Positions 1-12,000 of a stretch of DNA of 32,428 nucleotides are shown one piece after another; within the stretch, counting starts at the first letter, position 1, and the number at the start of each line of letters is the position of its first letter. Below the pieces are notes generated by a model that made no database searches, was not told where the DNA came from, and was given only the letters and a program-made list of their open reading frames with translations. A program made the translations under genes and the position numbers. The stretch comes from Lingula anatina. Lineage: Eukaryota > Brachiopoda > Lingulata > Lingulida > Lingulidae. The stretch lies in assembly GCF_001039355.2 (NCBI RefSeq), contig NW_019774403.1, positions 205,324 through 237,751 on the forward strand, given 5' to 3'.

Positions 1-66
1 GGTCAGGTACAGTCCTCCTGCAGAGCTTGCCGCCTCCAGAAATTCACCCAAGGAACAAGAAAGGAG
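1..66 (+). CDS. KMT2A: Exon 1 (partial): end of a nuclear-receptor-like zinc finger
   Basis: The window opens inside an exon, reading frame 1, and the exon ends at GAG before a GTTAGT donor (phase 0). The 22 residues contain CRACRLQKF. This resembles the closing C-x2-C-R-x-x-K-C segment of the second finger of nuclear receptor DNA-binding domains, and also CIPCRLNKC in exon 3 of this gene, except that the last cysteine is F. It may be the tail of a first module standing in tandem with the complete one in exons 2-3. The rest lies outside the window, so this is an inference from a short match. Confidence 0.6.
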
Positions 67-3000
67 GTTAGTTAATGTAATGGTTACGTCTTCAATTAAC
101 AGCTGAGATGAGAGTTCTTGTTCTCTATAGTGTTAAAATCACCTCCTTAAAGGAATAAGGTAGAAGTTGTCCAGATTTTTTTCTTTCTTTTCGTTTTGTT
201 TTCTTTTGTACAGTATGGAAAATAATGAATTGAGCAAGATGGTAGTAAAATTAGAATGTTATTGCAACTTTTTGTCTTCACTTGCAGGATGCTACTCTGA
301 GAGCATTGGAGAAAAATTGCAGCAGCAGAGGTGACGCCGCCACTGGGCTGGAGAAATGGTCGCAGGGCAACTCAGACCCAGTGTGTGTCGTCTGTGGAGA
401 TCATGTCAAACTCTCTCTGTCTACGACTGATAATATCTACCGCTGTTCATCTTGCCGCTTCTTCTACTACAACAGAAGCAGCAAAGGAATAGATCCAAGT
501 CACCGGAAGTGTCTACAGCAAGGTAAGTTAAAATACCTGGGCCCCGTAACTTGAAAGCATCGTGTATTGCAAATAGTAATATTACATAGAGCCTACAGTG
601 TATTATATGGGGTGAGTATGGGCGAGTTACAGATTCGAGACTCTTGCACTCGATTGCAATGCTTGATGGTTTCAAGTTACGGGCCCAGTACAGATTGTCA
701 ATTTCGTAGAATTTTAATTCAGTGTCACTTATTTTCCTTTAGATATATAACTGGGGTCATTTTATAAGTATGTAAATTTTTTTCTGCCAAATAGCTGGTT
801 AATTTGAGTGAATTCTAAATGTTGAACTTAAGCATAGATTGGTTTAAGAAAAGATGGTAAAGTGTATTACGCTTTCCTTTGAAAATTAGAAGTTTCAGCA
901 CTTGAATGACATATTTATGTGAGAAGAATGAACTCAGGACAGTTGTGATTTTCTGATTAATTACCTTTTTTTGTTTGTTTCACTTATGATTTATGTGTAG
1001 GTAATTTGTGTAAAGACAAAAAGAATATTTTCTTCCTTTAATTGTAATTTAAAAGTGATGTTAGATGCTGAAGGTATATACTTTGACTCCCCCCCGATGT
1101 AATGTTACACAGAATGTTCATACCAAGTGCAAACTGTCACTTTCAGAAAAAAAGAATCTTGTTTTGAATTAAGTTTCTTTGGTATTGTCCTTCCAGGCGA
1201 CTGTGAAATACTGAGGAATAATGGAGAATGGGTGACCAAGAGATGCATTCCATGTCGTCTGAACAAGTGTATAGAGTGGTTTGGAGGGATAGGAAGGCGG
1301 AAATCTGGATTCAAAGTAATCGTCTCTGTTAGAATTTGCTCCATTTTTAAGATAAAGTCTATATGTGATAATATTAGCACCTTGGGTATAAATTTCACGG
1401 AGGTGCTAGTCATCTTAGCTATTATGAGGTATTTAGCAAAATGTTCAATGTTATATATTAAGGTAATGTTTCAATTAATGTTTAAAACAATAAATGTAAA
1501 AGATCATTAAATTTTACAAAAAGTTTTAAGATGTGATGTCGATGATTTACTGATTTTGATAAAATTAGATATATTTGTCTAAAGGTGAGGGTGTGGGTTT
1601 GAGCTGATTGATATTTTATCTGACTTGAGTTATCTCTCAGACTGATCTCTGTCATTTTAGTCCCCGCAGCCTACCAGTGAACATGTTCTGGATGGTACTG
1701 GAGAAGAGATGCCAAGCTTTGCCAGTCTGGCTGCTGAGGCTGTTGGTAAAGAAGGTACAATATATGTCTTCACATCTTTTCCATCTTGTTTAACATAAGA
1801 ATGGATTAAAGAAATAAATTGACAAACAATATAAAGTTGATTGAAATTTGGCCACCTGAGGGCTGTTTTTACTAATGCCAAACCCAGGGGAGATTTATTA
1901 CGGAATTTACTCTAATTGAGCATGAAATAAATATGTTAATCTGCAATGATTGATAAGAGTACTGAAATATAAACTTGTCCAAAGTATAATGGGAATCTGT
2001 TTCATATGAAAGGGTTTGTGGATATTTCGTGCGGAAATCTGTGTGATTAATTTCTGTTTTCAATAATTTTGCAGATATTTAAGGCATATTTGAATTATTC
2101 TCAACTTGTAAGTTAAATATAATTGCAGGCCACATGTTCAATCCAAATATAAACATTGACATTATATTCTAGATAAATCCCTTTTTCATTTAGGCCAATC
2201 TATACTAGGTGAAGGACAATCGGTCATCAGTCCCTCCAGAAGGCTGGATTTCGGAGACACAGAAGCGGAGGTTGCTGAGCCAATGGCAGAGTCAGCAGAT
2301 GGCACTGAGACAACTCCCCTGGTAAAAGGAGGCCCCAGGTAAACTAAAAATTACAAACTCAAAGTCTTGAGTTATCTAACCTAGCAGTTTCTGATATCAT
2401 ACCATTTGATGATAACATTTGTCTGTTTTCACACTAAATCACCATTAGTTTAATTAGTTTTTATAAGCTTCAGCAGGTACTTAAGTATTGTGATATTTTT
2501 CCTGTTGTCCTTGAACAGCAATGAACCTTGTTGTTCTTAAATGTAAAAAAATTCCTTATGCATGGATAATTTACACGTTCCTTAAACTGTGATAATTCTT
2601 GATCATCTCCAAACAGTTTAAAACTATGTCCTTCATGACGATCCATGGTTTTTCTTAAGCAATAATGATCTATCTTGTCCTTAGTGATGTTCCATATTGT
2701 CCTAAATTTCCATCTAGGATTAAGCATGTGTGCAGAAAGGCAGCAGTGGCTCTGGGCACACCAGCGAAGTTCCCACTAACCCCTGAACTCCGTCTCAGTG
2801 CTCTTCCCAACCTGGAGAAGGCACAGATACTGAAGGATGAGGAGAAAGCCAGGGCAGGTGAGTGAGAATGCGTTGGTTGAGAAACATAGTGGTTGTGTTG
2901 GTTGAGACCATTGTGAGGGGAAGAGATTTGCCAAGATAAATATTATACCAGTGTCATATCAGTAAAATGGCTGAGAATTAATATATGCCTCATTTGATGT

Positions 3001-6000
3001 GATTAACTTTGAAAATGTTTATTATGTATCATTATATATGACTTTTTAAACCAAGAACTGGAACAAAATTTTTCAGGAGACAGCTCTGACTCTGATCTTC
3101 CAATGGACGAAATCATATCCAGGTCAGAGGACAAGAAGCATGATGTTGTCCATGTAAAGAAGACCACCCCTGTAAAGTCCTCCCCGCGAAAGAGTCCCCT
3201 GGAGAGACGGCAACCTGTGGTGAAAATACCAGGCAGGCGCATGATGCGGTGTAAGAAATGTCCTGGGTGTCTTACCAAAGATTGCGGCGCATGCGTGGCA
3301 TGCAGGTTAGTATTTTTATGATACTGGCTTGAAAAATAATATTTTTGTGTTTCTTAAACTTACACTTCATAGAAATATTTTGTTTTATTTTGCCTTTGCA
3401 TTTATAGGAAATGAGTTATGCATATTTGAAAATCAGTTGGAAAGGTAATTGATACTACGGGTGTGATAATAAAAAAATTTGAAATGAGTTATTTATGAAA
3501 CCTGTTGATCCTTAATTGGTATGGGACTTTTATTTTCTAAATTATCTTTCCAAGGGACATGCCGAAGTTTGGAGGAAAGGGTCTAGGAAAGAAGGCTTGT
3601 GCGTAAGTATGCTAGTGTTAATGTGACGGTGTAACAGAAAAATGATCACTGATATTCACTTGTCTGTAGGATTACTTTTAGCTTCCAAAGCAATAATTAT
3701 GAGCAATTTTAAGCATTATTATTCAACATCAGCTATAGCATAGAGGTTATCAGTAAATATTTCTTATTGTTTTACCAATTAAAACTTTTCTTTCAGCAAA
3801 CGCAAATGTGCCAATCCTATTTACCCTTATCAACGCCCAAAAGAGAAGTCCCCTAAAAGAAGTGCAGCAGCAGCTTCCTCAACTGTGCGAAACGCAGGGC
3901 ATAACTCCGGCCATAACTCAGACACAGACAGTGTCGTGTCGACTGGAAGCAAAGCTAGCATTTCAGAACAACTGATGGCCAGGTTTTCAGCCAAAGAGGT
4001 CTTGACCCCTCCAACTGATGTGGCAGAGAGGAGGAATAAGAAGGCAATGGATGGGAAGACTGGTGATGTACCAGTTCCAGCAGTGTTACAGCAGAAGAGA
4101 ACTGGCAGGATGATTGATAAGGTGAGACTTGAAACTGACTAAGGAGGTCTAGAAACTGATTCACTCGAAACTGACTCAGGAGATCTAGAAACTGACATGA
4201 TACAATGAAGGATATATATGATAGAAGATATGCATTTGAAATTCAGCTTAAAACAAAATAATTACAAATTGAAACCACTCTAGCATGTACTGTTTAGCCA
4301 TATACTAAACAAGTTATTTTGCCTAAATGTATCCAGCTTAAATTGCACCATTTTTTGCCAGATTGATTAATTTGTTTTAAGCGAGAAATGTGAAATAATT
4401 GAATTGATGGATGAAGGGGAATTATGTACAGGAATGTACTTTTGATCCTGTTGAGCCAATACTGTTACTGTTAGTCCTCAAAATTCATTCCCAAGGATCA
4501 TCAGCCAGTAAAAATTGATTCGCCCTTTTGGTAAGTAAGATTGCTGGACCGTTATGATAGTTTTCTTAATACTTCAGACTCAGCGCGACCTTCTGTCTGC
4601 GAAGACCGCCATTATGCCGGCCCTTCCCACAGCCAGACAGAGGCAGTGGTCAATAAGTGGGCAGAGCAAGCACAGAATCATGGCAGATTTCATTGTAAGT
4701 TGATTTTATATAAATTTTAATTTTAAAAGTTTATGCCAGAGATTATAGTAGGAGATTGTGTGGCATCATAAATCATCAAATAAAACTGTTGGATAAAAAG
4801 AACATTGCAAAAGGTTGCAAACTTGGGGGTTTTACGGATCTTGATTTCAAAAATCTTCTTGAAATTTAATTAAACCAGTTATATATGAAATTATTTAATC
4901 ATTAAATTATTTGAATGCCAACTCTCATCCATTGTGTGAAATTTCAGGAGAATTATGACATAGATATTGCATGGGAGCGAGGTCTGTCGCTAATTGCAGC
5001 AACACCGTTTTGTGTGAGGCTCGTCTGCTTCCTCTGTGGCAGTGCTGGCCAGCATGATGTGAGTTAACATTTACTGAAAAATGTATTTTGATATTAATTA
5101 CTTTAAAGACATTTTATGCTAAGCTGTATGGAGCTAAGCTCATAGGAGAGAAAAGAGTCATATAGATTAAAAAGTTATTCTGGAAAATCAATTTTACATC
5201 ACATTTGTAGAATATGAATTGTATAAAACTTACTCATTGACGCTGGGTGGTCTGTCTGCCAAGTCCAACTTACTGACTGCATGTTTAAGATGGATATTTG
5301 TTTTCAGCAAATTTACTGTGGTATTTGTTGTTAGCTTTGTCACATATTTTAATTTCAATTGAACCAGTGTAGTTTTGATAGAAACCATTCCATATTTTAT
5401 ACTTTCAGTTAATTTACTGCAATATTTGCTGTGAGCCATTCCATCTATTTTGTCTGGAGGAACATGAGAAACCAAGCAAAGATGAACAAGAAAACTGGTT
5501 ATGTAGACGATGTCAGTTCTGCAATGTGTGTGGTAGAAGGAACAATGTAAGTCGGAGCATTTTGATTTCATTTTGTAGAGTTTATAATCTCTTAATTTGA
5601 AATTACAGGGGTAGAAACCCATTCAGTCTGTGGCATATTTAAATTGTTACAGGTTCATGTCACTTGCTGTCACAGGCTGTATTGGTACAACAAAGAGAGT
5701 CTGCTTACTTTCAGAAGCTCATTATTGAATGCTCAATCTAGAAAACTTAATAATGCCCTGTTTATAGTCAAATTGATTTAAAAAAATGATTATTTCCAGC
5801 TTTTGCAATGTGACAAGTGCAACAATACCTATCACCCCGAGTGTCTGGGTCCTAACTACCCCACCAAACCATCTAGGAACAAAAAGATATGGGTGAGTTC
5901 AGCACAGTTTACATGGTTGTCTTATGAACTCTTTTCTTCTCTCCTTAAATCAAAAAGGACACCCCAATTTCTTTAATTCCAGGAAATAATGTTATCACCA

Positions 6001-9000
6001 GGCACAGCATAAACTTACTAAATCTTGTACTTGGTATTCTGCTGAATCACCCTTAGTTTTAGAGTTTATTGGACACTAACTTCCTCTAGCAGTAGAGAAT
6101 TTACCTATAATAGAGGCCAAGTTTCTAATTATTTCAAAGCAAGCCTAAAGAGTGTTGGAAGACAAGTTCCAAGTAGCTTGCCTTTTTTTCTCCCTTTCAT
6201 ATGGCAAAATAAAACTGTACATTTCAGGTATGTACAAAGTGTGTGAAGTGTCGTAGTTGTGGGGCCACATCGCCAGGAACAACAACAGGTGCTATGTGGA
6301 CGCACGACTTCCAGCTCTGCTACGAATGTGGGAAGCTAATGGACAAAGGTTAGTATCTGGGTTTACTCTGGGTAGGAACATCTCCTGGCCAAATGGCTAG
6401 AGGATTTCAGTCAAATCGGAAGTTTGCTCTAAATTGGTGATAAATTTAGTTTAAAAAAAAGTGGAACCATTTTAATTTTCTCCAAGTAAGTCATCAGTCC
6501 ATATAGATTATGTTTAGTATTGTTAATAAATTGCATTGCCTTTAAATTTATGTTTGATGTCTTATCATGTAACCAGGTAATTATTGTCCTGTGTGTCACA
6601 AGTGTTACTCGGACGACGACTGGGAGTCCAAGATGGTGCAGTGTTCAGGGTGTGAGGCCTGGGTCCATGCTAAGTGCGAGAACATGACAGGTAGGTAGTG
6701 GTCAAGTGGTTGAGGGACCATGGGTCAAGCAGTGAAACTTTGAGGCCAAGTTTACATGGCTATTAGTCAGGAATTAAGGCCACCAGCCATGAGGGCCACA
6801 AGCTGCCATTTCACAAAGTTTTAACTGCTTGTTTTTTAGAAAATTTCTCGGAGTTAAACACATATCAAGCTTAAGAACATCTGTAGTGTTTCAGAATTAA
6901 TTTTCTTTTCAATATTTCTCTTAAATATTAAAACTTCGTTTTTTTAATGATTTCAGATGAGGTGTACCAGCTAGTCTCCTATCTCCCTGATGACGTGCCC
7001 TTCACGTGTCAGATCTGCACCAAGAGCCGTCCAGCCCAGTGGGAGCAGGCGGTCATGGCAGAGAGAATGACCGGGTTCCAGATGGTCATTCAGGCCATTA
7101 CCCAGTCCAAGAGTGCCCAGCATCTCATGAATTTTAAACATGTATGTGCATTTAATGGATTGAAAAATTACTTGATGAGGGCAATTTTGACTTATTTATA
7201 ATAATAAAGCTGTTTTTGTGTTTTTGATTCCAGTCAATAAAGTAGAGTGCTGAATGTGGATAAATTTTTAAGAAAACAAACAATTTTTAAGCCCATTAGT
7301 ACAGGTACAAAACTTAAAGTATGATTAAAATCATGTTGAATTATTTTTTCAGAGTCTAGAAGAGATGAGTTTATCTGTAACAGCAGGTACCAGTGAAGAA
7401 TACAAAAATATTTTTGAAGAAGAACCAGTTGTTCTAGAACACACTACCAGATTGGGGACCAAATTTGGGTCGAAGAAAGGTGAAGGTCATGAAGAAGAAC
7501 AAAAAGGTGAAGGTAAGGAAGAAAAGAAGACGCCAATCATTCACAGTGAAGCACCAGACAATACGCAAGCCCAGGACATGTCTTGTGATGAAGAAATCAT
7601 TGTTTATGAAGATCAAAAGCAGAGGAGAGTGACAAGATCTGGCGTCAAGGGCAGAAAAGCTGATCAGGAAAGAGATGTTGATATGGCAGCACCTGGTTGT
7701 CATGACACAAAATCAACAGACAAATTTATTGATAAACATGTTAGTCATGTTGATTTGGAACATGATGAACGAGGTGGTATGGGTTCAGATACTAAGGATG
7801 AGGAACATGAAAAGACATCTGTTGGTCGTGTGACTAGATCAGGGGTTAAAATTGTGGCAGAGAAAAGGACAGCAGAGAAAGCTTTGCCAAAATCTGACGA
7901 AAGGACAGGTAGAAGTGTTGTTCAAACAGGAGACAAAAATGTTCAGAGCTCTGTGAATCAAAGTGATGAGGATGTGGACAAGGCGTCCAACCAAGAAGAT
8001 TCTCTACAGGGGGTTGATGGAGGTGAAAATAAGAGAGACAAATCACTACCAGTAGAGGACAGCAGTGTTCAGTTTTCTACCAAAGACAATCTGGAAGAAG
8101 GACAACATACTTCTTTCACATCTAACTCAGGGATGGAAGATGCCAGTGAAGATAGCAAGATTTCAAGTCAAGGGATTTCCTTTGAAAATAAAAGTGATGG
8201 TACCACAGCCATGTCTAAATTGGGTTCAGTTTCCACTGGTACAGATGTGGAAATGGTGGAGCAGACAACAGAAGCTGACAGCACAATTAACCAATCAGAA
8301 TTAAGTTCAGCACATGAATCTCAGGATGAAAAAGAGGCCAGTTTTGGATTAAAAGCTGATGAAAGCACAAACTTGTTGGCACTTGTTCAGGCTTCATCAC
8401 CTATATATAAAGGTGAGGAAAGCTCAGGCATTAGTGACCCTAAGTCCCATAGTTTAGAGAGTGACTCTTCCAGGAATGATAAAGGGGGTACTCAGACAAT
8501 CCCTAGCTCAGGCCAGAGATTATCTTTGACAGATGTAACATCTGAAAGCTGCACAAACATTAACAATGTTCAAAAAGCAACCAGTACAAGACAAACTATC
8601 TCCACATATGAAGACCAGTTCATCAGATTTGCCCTGGGAAGTTCTGAAGGATCAGCATTAGCCAAACCATTACCAGGTGGCAGCAGCAGTACAGGTAAAA
8701 CAGACAACCAAGAGGAGCCGGGATGGCATGGCATATCACAGAATCAAACTAAAACATGTGATGAAAGCATGGACACGACAACATCATTACAGCAAAAAGA
8801 GGATTACATAAGTATACAGACAAGGGACAAAGAGATGAGTGTTGATTCCCAAAACAAACAGACAGGAGACAAAACAAAGAGTATTGTATCACATGGTGAA
8901 GTGGCGGGTGGTCAAGAGGAACAGCAAGATGAAGACACCTGGCCAGAGGGCTGCCCACAAGACTTCCATCAAATTAAAACCAAACTGACTGAGAACCAAT

Positions 9001-12000
9001 ACAAGACACTGGTAAGAATTTGTATCAAATGATAGAGAAGATTTTAACTGAAAACTCAAAATTGTTGAGTAAAATGTTGATCCTAATCAGGATTAATTTT
9101 TGTGAACATTTTTTCAAACTTAAAGTGTTTGTTGACTGTGCCATATACGAATGCTAATATAAAGCAGCCTATTGGGGTTATAGAGATATAACCATGATAG
9201 AAAATATTATAATTTGGATGTACTGTTTTCCAGGAGGAGTTCAGTGATGACATCATCAGGATAATTCAGGCAGCCATAAAGAAACAAGACCTGTTACCTG
9301 GCTATGTGAGGAAAGCAAACAACACAGTTCGGTCCATATTTGTTAAGGTTAGGACAAAGACACAAAGACTTTACATGTGACTCGTATTTAAACACACTAA
9401 ATTTTATGGCTTTACAATTATATAAGGTGTAAATATTTCTGTTCTATGGGTAGGATTTTCCTGATGTTGAGGCAAAAGCTATTACAATTTTATTTTTAAT
9501 CCTGTTCTTTTCCTCTACTTTCAATGTTTAATGTTAATGTCTGTAATATGCTATCTAGTAAATTGTAATTATGCATTCAGACACTTTCACATTTACCCAG
9601 TTCACCCTGCTCCTAAAACATTCCACTTCTTTTCAGCAAATGGAGAAATGTTTTCCTTGGTTTAATGTGAACAAGTCTAATCTGTGGGAACACAGCAGCA
9701 ATCTGCCAGCGTAAGTTTTATAATGAAAATGACAGCTGAAGAACAGATTTTTTTTATTATAAATACATGCTAATTCCACTTCTTGAGCTCTATTGATGTT
9801 TTTTAAAAATTTAAACCAACAGTGGACTGACAAGTGGCATTTCAGTATTAAAGTAATAAAAGGAAAGTTGAAATTTCTTCTATCATGTTTTTACTCACAA
9901 GGACTTATAACACTTTGGTATTTGACTGATAAAAACATTGAATAGCTTTTGCAATATTTTCATTGTCCAATTCCAGAGGGATGCTGCCAGACGCGGTCAT
10001 CCCCCCTACTGATGACCACACCTACGCACAGTGGCTGGAGAGAGAGGAACACCCCATATCGCCCCAACCCTCTCCCTTCAAAAAGATGCTCAGGTCACCC
10101 ACAAAGACTGTAGTGCCCGTTGGTAAGACTTCAGCAGTGTTAAGACTTGTGGCCAGTTTTACAAATATGGAACTACCGTATTCAAAAAGTAGTCTTAACT
10201 TTGAGACTGAAACTTAAATGAAGATAAATCTGAAGTCCTCTTCAGCATTGTTCACGTTTTATACCAGAAAAATGGCTAATGTTACAACAAATAGTTACTT
10301 TGAGAGGGCTGCTACATATTTACTTTCAGTTGTTGTTGATTACAATTTTTTATCCCAAATTTCAGACCAATTTTGAAGAGGTATTTTTTCAAACCAACAC
10401 CAGATTTTCCATAAATCATGTCTTTGGTCAGAATTGAAAGTGACTTAAGTGTTCTAAGTTTGATGATAAAAATATTTTAATTTTCAGCCTCCTTGACAGA
10501 GAACACGGGTAACTTTGCCACCATGATAACAGAAGTTGACCAGCCACTGAAGGAGACCAGTGAATTTTTTGGGGAGGACAACAGAAAATGTTCCTTCTGT
10601 GGTCAGGTTGGAGATGACACACCAAATGTTAGTAGACTTATTTATTTATTAACTAAGCTAAAAGAGAAAAAAATATGTGGGTAATATACCTTAAGCTGGC
10701 ATCATGCAAAGAGAATGTAATCCACATATTTGTGATATTATTATACATAATTTAATATTTGTTTATCATTCTGTTGTTGAAAAGAAAGTATATGTAACAA
10801 CTAAATATCAAGCACTTATAGTGTATAAAGATAACCACAAAATGCCGCCAACTTTAAACTTTGTTCTAATATTTGTTGCCTGTTCCCTGAGTCACTTTAG
10901 ACTTCTGGGCATTTCCTGTGTAACTAACCAATATGACCGTCACAATTTTCATTTTCTCCAGGATGCAGGCAGACTCCTGTATGCTGGCCAGGACGACTGG
11001 ACGCATGTCAACTGTGCCTTGTGGTCAGCTGAGGTGTTTGAGGAAGTGGACGGGTCACTCCAGAATGTCCACTCAGCAATGGCCAGGGGAAGGATGCTGG
11101 TATGTACTGTAATGGAGGGAGTCATTTTCCCCAAGGACTGTTATCAATGTCAGTTGCAGGAATATAATTAGGATATAATTTTCAAAAAGAAATTTTCAAA
11201 AAAAAATGAATGCAGACAAGCTCATTGGTAAAAGGTAAAGAAATAGTTCACATTTTTCTTTGCCAGATTCAAAGACATTTAGCACTTGGCTAAATTTTAT
11301 TGTGCTGGCCTTAGAAGAGCATGTTCTTTATCCCAGGTAAACATGAGGGATAAGATTTTCCCTACTTTTGGGGCATTTTCAACTTTTTGGGAGCCAAAAA
11401 TATCATTGGCCTAGGTAGCCCCCTGGTCCCCATGCCATATTTTCTGACTTTTTCACTGAATGGCAGTCTCATCTGTGAAACATCGAATGTTTTTTTTAAT
11501 CTGACTTGCAGAAGTGTGAGAGGTGTAAGCAGAGTGGTGCCACTGTTGGGTGCTGTACCAGGGGCTGTCCATCCAACTACCACTTCATCTGTGCCAAACA
11601 GGCCAACTGCATCTTCCAAGAGGACAAGAAAGTGTTCTGCTGGGAGCATAGGTTTCATTTGGATGGAGAGGTAAAGAAAAATGCTTGTTATTCAATAGCT
11701 TCAGTGTTATAACAACAGTTCAACAGTGACACATGATAAAACAACCAAATTTATGACTTCTTTTAAAATTCAATTTTGTAGCTGTCCTACAATTTCACAG
11801 ATGATAAAATGATATGTATCTTTCAAGAAGAAAGTATTTCATCATAAATGCAGTGTGTCTCTTGTAATTAAATTTTATCAAGTGACACAATTGTTGATTA
11901 TTCATTTATTATTATTAGTTATTATTATTATTGTTTGCTTGTATACTCAGGTTGTGAAAAAGGACAAGTTTGCAGTGCTGAGAAGAGCATGTGTGGATAT

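Noticed and set aside
288-1315. A free-standing nuclear receptor gene
   Set aside because: The exons continue in phase into the RIKHVC block and CXXC finger; no ligand-binding domain follows, and trithorax proteins are known to carry such a domain.
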